From Tenodera sinensis (taxonomy: Eukaryota > Arthropoda > Insecta > Mantodea > Mantidae), in assembly GCA_030765045.1 (NCBI GenBank), contig CM060972.1, forward strand, positions 54,574,971-54,638,970: a DNA stretch of 64,000 nucleotides, in the 5' to 3' direction. Positions 43,021 to 54,181 of the stretch are shown here, piece after piece (the first letter of the stretch is position 1; every line of letters starts with the position of its first letter). The translations under genes and the position numbers were made by a program. The notes below the pieces were generated by a model. The model saw only the letters and a list, made by a program, of their open reading frames with translations, was not told where the DNA came from and made no database searches.

Positions 43021-43889
43021 ACCTTCTCTACTACGTATAGTAAAGTAGAGAAAGTATCGTATTCCATCCAAAAATCCGATGTCGAGAGATTTCACCGCAA
43101 ATATGTATATTGGGACCCCCTAAATGCAGAAAAGAGCATGTTTAGAAAAAGGTCCGTGTGCGTGTGTGTATGTCTGTCTGTGCGCCTGTGGACAGCATAA
43201 CTCAAAAACGAAATGTCGGTTAAAAACCAAGGTTGGTATTTAAGGTGTCTTTCAAGGATGTAACACGAAGATTTTTGAAGAAAATTTGTCCACCCTAAAC
43301 TACCCTTTACAAGGAAAATTTTTCGAAAATGTTTATTTTCTTGATAATGTCTCTAACGATTTTGATTAAAATGACATATGTTTGAGATATTTTTATGAAA
43401 AAGTAACTGTATATCTTGAATTTTCTGGCTATAGCCCCTATAGTCGTATTTACTCTGGATGACTTTAGCATAACTGGTAAACCATTAGAGATAGACCAAA
43501 TCGTACTGTACAAAAAGTGTGGATCTTGCTAAAATACACAATTTATGTCTGAATAAATTTTATTGTAGGGTGAACCATTTCGGAGATATTCCTTGTTATG
43601 TGTATGAGTTTCTGAAAACTTAACAATTTCGTGAAATGGAACATTGTTGTTCATTTTTTATGTTAAGCGTGCAAAGAGAACGGGAGCTCAAAGCTTTGAA
43701 ACATTTGACTATCGCACAAAGCCTACTGTATTCTAACATTCCCCTTGCACCTACAAGGAAGTAAGCAATAAGATAATATGTACAAATGTTTATCTTAACT
43801 AACTCGAAGAAGATATAGGAATAAGAGTCTGTAAGAATGGTTAGTACAAGAGTAGAGAAAGTCATGTGAGTGCAACACATCAAATTTTT
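43021..43889 (+). repeat. Family A repeat, full length
   Basis: Runs from ACCTTCTCTACTACGTATAG to GTGCAACACATCAAATTTTT, 869 bp. This copy best preserves the 5'-terminal hairpin: CTTCTCTACT is followed by AGTAGAGAAAGT. Confidence 0.92.
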
Positions 43890-44784
43890 ATGTGTGGATA
43901 AAATGTGTGTTAATATTTTCATTAACTCGATTTTTGAAAATAAACGCAATTCAATGCAGCAAACATTACGACTATTAGGCAGAAAGAATTACTTAAATAT
44001 TGGTATTAGTTTGATGGTAGATAATGAAGTACCCAAACTTTTGTCACCAAACTTTGAAAGCCAATTTCTCACCAACTATATTTTCTAAACTCTTTCCTTG
44101 GGAAGTCAAAAACTACTGAAGGTTTTGTGCCTGCTGCAGTATGCACAATCTAGGGACTGACTATGGTGACGTAGGCAATACAAGTGTGACGTATTTATAT
44201 TACTGCGCTAGACAGTGTGCGAGTGAGAGGTAAATGCGAGTGTAACCAAGTGGAAACGCATTGTTAATAACAGCGTCGAATTCACTGGAGAGCAAAATGC
44301 TTCCAGTTTTAAAGGCACTGCACGACATTATCATCGTCACGCTCTTCTGTGCTTTGGCACACTACAACGTTAGAATGAAATGAGTTGCAGTTGTAAGTCC
44401 GCTTATTAAATATGTCTAAAGCGTTTCGAAAGGAAGTAGCTTCCTCTACGTCGTTCTTGTCGTTGTTGTGGAAACAATTCTGATGCTGTGATGGATTTTA
44501 TCAAGCAGTTCTGTATCATTACTGTTCTGATTCTAGATAGAGTTATATTTCTTGTATATTGTGAAGGAAGTGAGATTGTCTGTCGTTTCCCTGAGCGCTT
44601 GTCAAATATTCTTTCCAGAACAGATTTATAGCATTGTGGTGAAAAGAGAAAGGAACAAAAACAAAGTAATCCGTTGATAAATAGAGCAGGCAAGAGGTTT
44701 CTTCCAGACAAACTTTCTTCAGTCTTGTATTTTCTGGATGGCAGGGATTCCCTCGCTATTTTGGAAATACTTTTCATTTACACA
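43890..44784. other. Anonymous stretch
   Basis: A 123-codon minus-strand frame at 44406-44777 shows no recognisable domain and is not called. Confidence 0.4.
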
Positions 44785-45165
44785 TAGGAGGGTGGATCGG
44801 AAGGTAATGCACAACATTTTTTTCTGCTTTGGTTTAGCAGTGGGATGTTGGAAATTTCATCAGGATATAGTTTGAAGTTTACACTGATGATGCTATTTGT
44901 TTTTCGTGTACAGCTCTAGCGAGGGAAGCGTGAACTATCTGAAATGAAATAAGCAGCCCGCAGATGTCTACACTCCAGTGGAACCGACTTATATGTATAG
45001 GATATAATATAACTGTATCATGATTGTTGAAATGTATGAAAAAAGTTGGTAAACAAATAGAAAAATAGCGAAAATAATGCAGTTCATTTCTGCATTTCTT
45101 TTGCTTTTTAATTATTAAACTTTTTGTTTAAAAAACTCTGCGTTACTTTCCCATCCACCTTCCTA
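44785..45165. mobile_element. Mariner-like MITE
   Basis: Flanked by TA (44785-44786 and 45164-45165). The left end GGAGGGTGGATCGGAAGGTA and the reversed right end GGAAGGTGGATGGGAAAGTA match at about 22 of the first 28 positions. The TIR length, TA target and style of the ends fit Tc1/mariner. At about 380 bp with no transposase frame, it is an internally deleted derivative. Confidence 0.55.
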
Positions 45166-45331
45166 TTATTTATTTTCCCGAGAGCCTAGAAAGTTTCCCA
45201 GCTGAAGAGTTGCAATGCCATAAACTAAATCTAGAATAGCGCTTACTTCGCTACGATTGCATGACGTTAAGAATTTCAGTTTCATCTGGTTCTTCTACCG
45301 AGTCCCTTGCCTCATATAGATAATTCAATTT

Positions 45332-46045
45332 ACTGCGTGGGCGCGCATCAGAAACCACGACAATTATGTCATTGCCAATATCGGCAAAGGTGAGCCGAAG
45401 CATCGGAAGCATGCTCGTATTAAAATGTTTTAAACGTCACTCGGCTCACCGACTGATGCGCGTCCACGCAAACACGGCCCTAGGCCGCACACACGCTACC
45501 TTAGAGGCCTGCACCCCAGTGAACAGGTCAGGAGCTGCACCCTGCCCCGCCCAGGATAACCGCGGAGTGTACATAGTGTATATATAGTGTATATAGTTAA
45601 CGTGTGTATATAGTCCTTTGTTATAATGCTGGGACGCATAGTTACGTGTGCCCAGCAAACATGTGCGAGCGGGACGCTCACTTGAAGTGCCCAATGTGCG
45701 TGCGTGTATGTATGTGTGTGTGCGTGCGTGCATGAGGGCATATCACATGATATGCCAGAGTGAATGAGAGAATGCATGTGTGTAAAAAAATATGTATATA
45801 GCAAGAAAAAAGCGAAAAAAGACAAAAACAAAATATAAACACATACCCAAGAACTATACACAAGAGAACTGTTCTCGGTGGCCCAAAAGAGGGTCACTGT
45901 ATGGGTTTTCTTAAAACCCAATGTATATTTGTTGTAAATATCAAAAAAAATTGTAATCCAATGATAAATTAAGTCTGTACGCTGGGCCCCATGTACCAGC
46001 ACCAGACAAAATTCTTTTAATAAAATAATCTGAATCTGAATCTAT
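45332..46045 (+). mobile_element. Jockey-type LINE 3' fragment (copy 3)
   Basis: Matches copy 1 from 35325 to its 3' end. The last 33 codons of ORF2 are open (W-A-R-I-R-N-H … R-I-K-M-F, stop at 45431-45433). A full 3' UTR with all four hairpins follows. The tail is TCTGAA-type repeats instead of TAAAC. 5' truncation is extreme, and no target duplication was recognised. Confidence 0.88.
45334..45470 (+). promoter_or_regulatory. Conserved RNA hairpin across the ORF2 stop (copy 3)
   Basis: TGCGTGGGCGCGCATCAG (45334-45351) pairs with CTGATGCGCGTCCACGCA (45453-45470) apart from one G·U. The inner stem GGTGAGCCGA (45389-45398) pairs with TCGGCTCACC (45441-45450). It is the counterpart of 35328-35460. 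Confidence 0.8.
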
Positions 46046-46248
46046 GACGCGCTTGAATCTGATTCACCAAGGTAACCCATCTAGGAGGAGAGTGTCGGCA
46101 AATTGCGAATTAAATAATTATCTCGACTAACTCGGTGTTGCGTTGGATGTAAATCGTGTCTGAACACGCCCTGTGGACGTTGCTAACGAAACGTCCACAT
46201 TTTATAGCAGCGAGCATTAACCTGAGTTCACATAAATACATACCAACG
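46046..46248. other. Anonymous spacer
   Basis: Nothing recognised. Confidence 0.4.
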
Positions 46249-46270
46249 CTAACCTAACCTAACCTAACCT
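46249..46270 (+). repeat. Short interstitial (CCTAA)n telomere-type tract
   Basis: About four and a half units of CTAAC/CCTAA, the complement of the TTAGG telomeric repeat of many insects. Confidence 0.7.
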
Positions 46271-46344
46271 CGTGCTAAAGCTAGAAACGTCAGATGCACG
46301 TGGTTTCGCTATGACTGCAACGACTTGCACAAGGTATAAAGTAC

Positions 46345-46400
46345 AGTAAAACCTGCCTAAAACGGAACGGAATCGTTTCAGTAATATTTTTCCGCTTCTA
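46345..46400 (+). mobile_element. Possible pogo/Tigger-like terminus
   Basis: TACAGTAAAACCTGCCTAAA begins with TA-CAGT, followed by the AACC and TAAAACGG text typical of pogo-type ends. No reverse copy was found nearby, so only one end is present, if it is real. Confidence 0.3.
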
Positions 46401-46889
46401 CGGGTTTCCGTCTTACAAATGGTTGTACATATTTTAGTAAAACAAAGTACAATGGCTTGGAACTTTTACACCCGTAAATCTTTCTGCAAGTCGTATTTTC
46501 ACTTGCCTAGAAGACAGAATTAACACATACAAATCATAAATAAACACATTATGTGGAGTAGAAAACATATACTGGGCCATAGTACATTTTGTGACACCGC
46601 GCAGCCGAGTTTAGTTCATTCGTTCTCTCGGTATTATGTCTTCAAAATTATCATTTATACATGGTTAAAACAAAAGCCTGTTTATTCAGTATAATAAAAT
46701 AAAATATATTTTTAAACCTAATAAAGATGTCCGCAGGAAATAGCAAAACCATATTATTTTAGTAGAACAGTATGCGACAAAATGCTGCAAACATTTAAAT
46801 AATTTAAATATTTAAACAATTCATTTCTTGGTATTCTTATGTTTCAATTTTAATGTCTGAAGTTATATAGCATTAAGGTAGAACATTAT
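46401..46889. other. Anonymous AT-rich stretch
   Basis: No supported feature. Confidence 0.4.
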
Positions 46890-47590
46890 ATAGGGTGTCT
46901 AAAGGTATCTGATATTGCAGCAGGAGTTTGAATTCATCAAAACTAGAATAAATTTTCCCTAGAAACATATGTCCGAAAGCAAATATATATTAAGATATCA
47001 ACCATTTTACTGTTCTACTTCATACAACAAACGAACTCTGGTGAACACTTTACAGTCACAAACATTTAGCAGAACAATTGTTGCATAAACATCCATAAAT
47101 ACCAAACAGGAGTTGTAATGTTAACTGTCGTTCTGTCCTCTGGTAACATCTGCATATTATGTCGGCACTACTGCTGCTCCATGTTGTTATCATGTATTCT
47201 TACACTACCTCAGTTCTTCTCAAGGAATCCTGAACTCTTTCGAGCGCATCTAGCTCCTCTCGTGTTTGGATAGAGCAATCGGTCATACGCTCTGTAATGT
47301 ATGCCCATTGTCGAAGGGTTTGGCATACATCAATGTCTTAAATGTCCCCATAGTCCGAAATCCAGGCTATGCCTATGGGAGGCTATGTTACTGGGCCTCC
47401 TCGATCAATCCACTGCCCATTAAATGTTAGGTTTAAGTATTGTAGCATGATGGGTAGAAAATGGGGTAGTGCCCCATCATTCATAAACCATTTGTACTCT
47501 TTTTAAAGCACAACGTTCTCCGAAAGTGCGGACCAGGAATCGATGATACACAGCACCTTTTAACCTGTTGGGTAAAATGCATGATCCTAA
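46890..47590 (-). pseudogene. DDE transposase remnant (Tc1/mariner-related superfamily)
   Basis: On the minus strand, from about 47575 down, the translation reads L-P-N-R-L-K-G-A-V-Y, then W-F-M-N-D-G-A-L-P-H-F, L-N-L-T-F-N-G-Q-W-I-D-R-G-G-P, W-P-P (one base changed to a stop before it), and finally Y-I-T-E-R-M-T-D and R-E-E-L-D-A-L-E-R-V. This is the order of the insect transposase family with F-Q-Q-D-G-A-P-P-H, then W-I-G-R-G-G-P-I and R-S-P-D-L-T-P-L-D. The catalytic Asp of D-G-A is present, but the S-P-D-L-T-P region is degraded to I-G-I-A-W. The GGGTGTCTAAAGGTA at 46892-46906 may be the element's outer end. The N-terminal half is absent. Confidence 0.7.
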
Positions 47591-47644
47591 TAATAGTAAT
47601 AATAGAAATTAACAACAATAATTAATAATAATAAATAATAATTT

Positions 47645-47860
47645 TTACTGTCTATCCACTTCTATATAAGTTTCAGACATTGTCAAAGTGTAACATTTAC
47701 ATTTACATGTACGCGTATTTAAATCAACATGTTTACAATTCATCCAGGGAAGAAAGACATTTTTCATTCGAATAATTTTTAAATAAGTTTTAAATTTAGA
47801 TTTCCTTACAGTTTTAATATCTAGAGGTAATTTGTTATATAAAACTGTTAAATACAATTC
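47645..47860 (-). pseudogene. Possible LINE ORF2 tail remnant
   Basis: The minus-strand frame has L-Y-N-K-L-P-L-D-I-K, then K-S-K-F-K-T-Y-L-K. This resembles the post-RT segment of many LINEs ('…fN.LP..i+…..fK..lk.yL'). No RT motif is nearby, so the call is weak. Confidence 0.35.
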
Positions 47861-49489
47861 GCTTATTGCACGTATATCTACGGTAATTTATACTAATCAT
47901 TTTTTGTTAGGCTTTCATTTTTTCGTAACTTTTACTATAATTGTATCATTGATTCACAAATCACATATTGATATTTAACTTGTATTACAGTTGCTACTAC
48001 TTTTCGCTTCTTCATTGCTGAGAGAAGTTTTTTAAGTGTTCATGGCGGTCTAATTTTTTGCTATTGCTGGTTGATGCGGAATTAAACAGTCCCTTGTTGT
48101 GTCGCCTATTTGATGCTGCTATTTTCTTCGAAACTTTTCTTGAAAACTCTGCTCTGCTTTCCTGCGTTGGTCGACTATTGAAGTTCTTAACCACGGCTGC
48201 TAAAATGGAGAACTTTATCCTCAGGGTATGCATGGACTGGTAAAAAGAAGACACAGAAGCTGATGATTTTATGAGTTTTAATGCTTATATAACTCATGCC
48301 GATCTTTACTTAACACACAAACTTTAGCTTTTACGCAGCGCACACTAATTGTTGCCCTGGTCTTCTCTCGAGCCAACCGCCAAGTTTAAAAGAATCCGTT
48401 GGTCAAGACTACCGAAGTCAAACGAGTGTGCGTCGACCACCGGTATCAAATGAATTTCTGTATCAATCTGCACCATGACTATTGCTAAGAAATTTATTTG
48501 ATAACTTAATATTTACAATCAATTTCACATAATCATTTCTTAAACATACAATTATAATTACATATCAGAAAACCTTTTTCTCCTTTCTATTCCTCCTTAT
48601 CTTCTTCTTCTGTGTGTGTGTTTCCCACTTTTATTTCTCGAATAAGTTACAAGTGTTGTCAATCCATCTTCCTCTTGTTCTTTTCCTATTTAAAGGCCTG
48701 CCTTCTTTGGATCCTTTTACTAGTTATACTCTGCATTCAACAATTTTCTATTATTTCTGTATTGTGTATTTTATCTAATAAAGTTATTCCTTGAATTGTT
48801 CTTAATATTTTCAGTTCGTATGTACTTAATAATTGTTTTGCTTTGATTTTATCTGCTCTGGTTTCTACTGCATAAGTTAATATTGGTCAATTGTTTCATA
48901 AATGCGGAGTTTACTATCTACTGCTATATACTTATTTTGCCAAATTATGTTTTTTATGCATCCTGATATCTGTGCTGATTTATCGGCCGGCTTTTTACTT
49001 CTTGATTTAGGTTTAGGTGTTTATTATTTGAATACCTTTCGAAAACCTGTTCTTCAGTAGCAATATTACGTAAAAATTCGCCTGAGAATGTAAGCATTGT
49101 CTCAGAAATAGGACTCAGAAATAAAAGCAGTAAGAGAAATGGGTAAGGGTATTTCTGGTGAGTATTCCGTTGCGTGCTGCAGGACTGAATGCACGACTCT
49201 GCCAATAACTGCACTCTAGTGATCATCCTACCTAACTGCTCCAGGGGTTTCAGAGACTAAGAGCTGTGGGCGGCGGGGGGGGGGGGGCTGATATTACCCT
49301 CAAGTGCCTGCCCCTGCAAGTGAGCACTTGCTAGACGCTTGCACTTCTTTTCAAAGAGTTTTTCTAGCAATTCATGAAAGCTTTTGCAGTGCACTCTTCG
49401 AGATCTCTCTTTGGCTTAAGGATGTCATCAACATAATTTCCAACCCGTATAACAGTTCCCTGCGACCTGGTCCTCTAGTCTTGTACAAG
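47861..49489. other. Anonymous stretch with G run
   Basis: No gene was recognised. A G homopolymer of about 13 bp sits at 49275-49287. Confidence 0.4.
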
Positions 49490-49890
49490 CTACTGGTATT
49501 CTTACAAACGCATATTCCTATATCTACTTCATTTTAATCGAGAGAAGCAACAGATATCTTATTGATAATTCTCTTGTACGTACAAGAAGAGTAATCAAAT
49601 CGTTTAAGAGGTGGTCGCTATGTCATGAAATTCCACTCTGTTTGCATGTCCCAGGAATAACGATTTCCCATTTTAGAAAAGTATTGGACAATTAAATTCA
49701 AACACAAAAAATAAATACCCAGGAAACGTGTGTCGTAACGAAATCTAAATCTTTGGTGTTGTAAAGGTTTCTCTATCTCTTAGTATTTACCAGTTTTGAA
49801 GAATTTGCTTGAAAATATTCGTATTGCATCCTCCAAATGTGCTGAGCAAATACCAAGTTTGATATTTAACTCACTTTTAGTTTTGGAGTT
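49490..49890 (-). repeat. Family A2 repeat
   Basis: Contains TATTCTTACAAACGCATATT, AATCAAATCGTTTAAGAG, TGGTCGCTATGTCATGA and CCCATTTTAGAAAAG in A2 order, then a stretch resembling the GTTTTGGAGTTATATTATTT part of family A. Confidence 0.5.
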
Positions 49891-49937
49891 ATATTATTTA
49901 CGCGACATCCGCACATAGTTGCGCGTGCAGGCAGGTC

Positions 49938-49996
49938 TTCTTTTTCTTTTCTTTTTTTTTTTTTTTCCTTTTTTTTTTTTTTTTTTTTTTTTTTTT
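49938..49996. repeat. T-rich run
   Basis: Nearly pure T for about 59 bp, interrupted by a few C residues. Confidence 0.95.
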
Positions 49997-50074
49997 GGAG
50001 ATTCACTGTCCCAAAACATGTATGAGTATTGCAGGTGAAATTAATCTAGGGTTGCAATTTTTGGATACAATTGT

Positions 50075-50362
50075 CGAAAAATGTTCCATGTAAAGGGTAG
50101 TTTAGGGTGGGGCTATTTACTTCAAAATCTAGATTTCGCATCCTTGAAAGATATTAAACTTAAATACCAACTTTAGTTTTTAACCTACTTTTCGTTCTTG
50201 AGTTATGCTGTCCACAGACACGGACCTTTTTCTAATTTTTTTTTTTTTCTTTTTTTTTTTTTATTCAGGAGGTCTCAAAACATATATATCCGGTGAAGTC
50301 TGGACATTGAATTTTTGGGTGGAATACAATACTTCCCCTACTTACCAGTAGAGAAAGTAAAA
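50075..50362 (-). repeat. Family A repeat, 5' third
   Basis: Reads CCATGTAAAGGGTAGTTTAG through TTGAGTTATGCTGTCCACAG to CTTACCAGTAGAGAAAGTA on the forward strand, so the family's 5' end is at 50362. A T-rich run replaces the usual spacer near 50240. Confidence 0.88.
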
Positions 50363-51393
50363 TATATTGGGGGATTTTCTTGAAAATATTATATCGTATC
50401 CTTGGAAGATACTGCACGTAAAAGCCATGTTTGCTATATACCCAAATTTTCCTTTATGAGTTGCGGTCTTTCTTTTCTGCTATATAGTATTTAAATCATA
50501 TTGTGTTTATGAAATAGTCCAGCTAAATATCATTCGATGATGTGAACTTTACACATAATTTTCTCGCTGCGTTCCAGAGTTTGTAAGTTAGGTCAATTGT
50601 CTTATATTGCTTGTGATAATTTATAATATGTTTACAAAATTACAAAATTGAATATTTAAAAACTTGTTGTGCAATTGCGGCTGATATTTTGCATATTTCT
50701 AATTAACTCTTGCATGGCGTAAAATGAAGTTTCCATAAAAACAGTATGAGTTAGAAAACTCGTTGGTGTTTGCTGTTAAGGATGATAAACTTATTAAGTA
50801 ACTGGGGCTGAAGTGGAACAAGGCTAGCATATGTAGGAGATTTCTTTAGTAAAGTTTCTCCATCTAGGTAATTACAGAATAACCAATGAGAAAGTTTATT
50901 AATATTGGCTTTAGAGATAGTCTTGTCTAGAGGGAATCACCAACAGGCTTATCATGGTAGATGAACAGAAATAAAACGCAACGAAAGTAAGGAGAAAGAA
51001 ACTGACAACTTCTCATTAAGATACTACGAAGAGCTGTCGGCTAAAGTAAAGATCGATTTTTGCCGCCTGCATATTTCATATTGCTAGCAATAATGCAAGG
51101 AGTTTTCATGTGGAGATGGTCAGCCGAGAAACCAGCTGACGAATGCCCTGCCTCGGGTATTACAGTCCCACGCACAGACATGCGCTTTTTAACGCTACGT
51201 TACCAACCATATTTTCCAGCAAAGTGATCTCAAGTGATATATTACCAGCCGAAGGGAAGGGAAGGAGCTGCTGTGTGTACCTATACACTGACGGGCATAA
51301 AAAGTGGGCCATTTCCCTGCATCACAAGTATTTTTCCTCCTTAAGTTACTATCCTTCACTGCTTAGCTTAAATTACTGGTATTCAATATTTTT
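50363..51393. other. Anonymous stretch
   Basis: No supported feature. Confidence 0.4.
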
Positions 51394-51945
51394 ACTTTCT
51401 CTAGTGCGTATAGTATAGCAGAGGAAGTGTTGCATTCCACCCAAAAATTCGATGTCGAGATTTCACCACTTTCTGGCTCATATGAAGTCCTGTATACTCT
51501 AGATGACTTTTGCATTACTGTTAAACCCTAAGAGATAGAGAAAATCTATCTTGCTAAAACTCACAATTTATGACTAAATACATATTTTTTGTAGAGCGAG
51601 CCTTTAGGGAGATACTCCTTGTTATCTGTGTGAGTTCTGGAGAACTTTTGCTTCTGTCAAATGGAACATCGTTATACAGCAAGGTAACTAGAGAAAGGTT
51701 ATACAGTTTCGTATATGTTAACCGTGCAAAGAGAATGGAATCTCAAAGCTCTAAAACATTTGACTATCGCTCAAAGCCTGCTATATTCTAACATTCCCCT
51801 CGCACCTATAAGAAAATAAGCAATAAGATTATTTCTGCAAATGTTTATCTCAACTAACACGAAGAAGATATAGGAATAAGAGTTTGTAAGAATAGTTAGT
51901 ACAAGAGTAGAGAAAGTCATGTGAGTGTAACACATCAGATTTTTG
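51394..51945 (+). repeat. Family A repeat, internally deleted
   Basis: Has the 5' end (ACTTTCTCTAGTGCGTATAG) and the 3' end (GAGTGTAACACATCAGATTT). It jumps from GATTTCACC directly to TTTCTGGCTC, losing the central 300 bp. Confidence 0.9.
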
Positions 51946-52390
51946 TTTAATATGTCCTCCTTCCTTCGTAGTTGACTTGTGAGGGCTTGCTACAAATGCC
52001 TAAACAACTGAGAGTTTTGCTCGTTTCAGGCATTCAACCGGATTCAAAGCTTCTCCAACGCCCCATTAGGAAGCCTTGTGCGAAAGTGATCATGAACTCC
52101 GGATGTCGCTTTGTCGTACTTCCACATTAATTAAAACATGTAAATGCGTTGTTCCTTGCCAAATCTACTTGCCATTGGAAATAATGTTCAACAACAATAA
52201 CTAAAGATAGAAGACTCACAAACAAATGAATGTATATACACCGTTGGCAACGATATCCTGTAATTAATTTTATTTCCATATATCCTTAAGATTTACTTAC
52301 AAAAGGCCGAATTCATGGAGGGAGAACTGATCTTTGCGCCATCTATATTTTAAAAGCTGTAACGTGAAACTTTGTAGGTTAGAATTGTAT
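51946..52390. other. Anonymous spacer
   Basis: Nothing recognised. Confidence 0.4.
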
Positions 52391-52829
52391 TGTAGCTTTT
52401 GGTTGGTTGTGTGTGAAGTAAAGTAGACAGATGTAGTCGAGATAAAGAAACACTTTTATTTCCGTAAACAGTAACTTTTTACACTCGTTGCAACAGCAAG
52501 AAAGTCTTTTTGGATTCTCCAACAGCACGGCTCCGAACTCGTAACACAAAGAACTAACTCTTCTCCGTCGGCACAACTCTTCACATCGTCTGTCCGTCTC
52601 CGTCGGCACGACTACTCAACCTTCACATACGTCTGACTGACTCCTCTCCAGAGGCTCCAGAGGCAGTTCGAGTCGAGTGGGGAAGCTTATTCCCCCTGAC
52701 GCCAGACGCCAGACGCCAGTTCGAGTCGAACGGAGGTGAGGTGATTGTTCCCCCGGTCGAGTGTCTTTACCGCAGTACCTAGCCGTCATACGGCTTTACC
52801 TGCGCGATGGTTTTGACGGTGTCACTACA
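52391..52829 (-). mobile_element. Probable solo LTR
   Basis: On the minus strand the segment starts TGTAGTGACACC and ends AAAGCTACA, so it has TG...CA termini forming a short TGTAG/CTACA inverted repeat. It contains an AATAAA signal (about 52455) some 65 bp before its end and a tandem GCGTCTG triplication. It is GC-rich compared with its surroundings. No target duplication, primer-binding site or polypurine tract was recognised on either side, so the class (gypsy, BEL or other) is open. Confidence 0.5.
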
Positions 52830-54138
52830 GGGATGTTTTCACTGGGAAAAAATTTGTTGGAACAGGGGTTTTTGTAGTAACGGGAGGGATTGTAGGCAGG
52901 GATTGGTCCGCAAGTGAGCTGTGCGCGAATTTTACGCGCTAATTCCTACCAGGGTTCTGGCCGTCAGTCACTCGCTGAGAGGTGAACTGAACTGGTGATT
53001 CGCTCTGTTTTGAGTACAGATTGCATTTTCGCCTTTCCCATCTGTCGCACTTTACCGCTATTTATATCTCCCAGGCACTATTCTGGAAACTTCGGGAAAG
53101 CTCAGTTATTATGCGGTGAAATACAAAGCAGACAACTCTAGAAGCGTCTATCCCTTTCTCTCTTTCGGCAAGCGCCCAACAATGCGGCCATTCTCTGTCT
53201 CTTTCCTTCGACTCCTTTGCGGTAGTGCCGACAATAATGCGATGGGTGACACTCCTGTTGTCGGCAATTAGATGCGGCGAGCGCGGTGACAGTATTATTT
53301 CCAAAAGTCCATCACCAATAATAGCTAATCGGTAGAGTAAGCAAAACGAATTCTTGGGCAGAGGCCAATTCAGTTTCTCCGGCTAAAATATTTGGTTATT
53401 TATGATCATTCAGAAAACATGTTCTATTGGCTGTATACGTATATTAAATTTTATTACTTTTGGTGATTTGTGATCATTCAGAAGACATATTATCCTGAAG
53501 GTATGCGTATTTTGAATGTTTTTTACCTCTTAAGAAGTCTTCGCCTGTCTGAAATTCAGTTTATAAAATTTAAAAGCATATAGTAATTGATAGATAAAAC
53601 CCTACGTGCTCTGTTAAATTCAATATTTAATTGCGAATTAACGTTAAATATATGCTAAACTTCAAAGTTCTAGATAAAGTGAAGAATAAGATGAAAAATT
53701 AATGTTCTAGCCTTTATAGACTCTATATATGTGTTAAAAATATGTAAGTATATAAAATCAAAGTGCGTTAGAGAAGTTCTAACTCCGTCACTGTGGCTTC
53801 AAAATCCCATTGTCCGAACCGTGCATTACATGTGCGCATTCCGGGTTGCGTTCCGTGACATCAGTACTCCTGCAATTGTGATGACCAATTTGCCGACTCC
53901 TGAGTAATATGATTTGCCCGACCAACAATTTTTCCCACTCGAACAGGTTTCTACAAGGAAGCATGATCAGGACTTTCCAAAAATAGCAGCTAACCCCACA
54001 CGTTGCCCACCACACAATTTTATGTACATTTCTGGGCATTCTTTTTTAATAAGTTGGTTACGATTAGTGTATACAGAATGGAAGGGAAGTCATTACATTC
54101 CTTCTAATATGTGCTTCATAGAAGCATTACAAACAAAA
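52830..54138. other. Anonymous stretch
   Basis: No gene was recognised. Moderately GC-rich up to 53300, AT-rich after that. Confidence 0.4.
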
Positions 54139-54181
54139 CAATCTGATGTGTTGCACTCACACGACTTTCTCTACTGTTGTA
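54139..54181 (-). repeat. Family A 3'-terminal fragment
   Basis: AATCTGATGTGTTGCACTCA followed by CGACTTTCTCTACTGTTGTA, after which similarity ends. Confidence 0.85.

Noticed and set aside
44406..44777. 123-codon minus-strand frame
   Set aside because: No domain, no start context, and adjacent to a MITE. Indistinguishable from chance.
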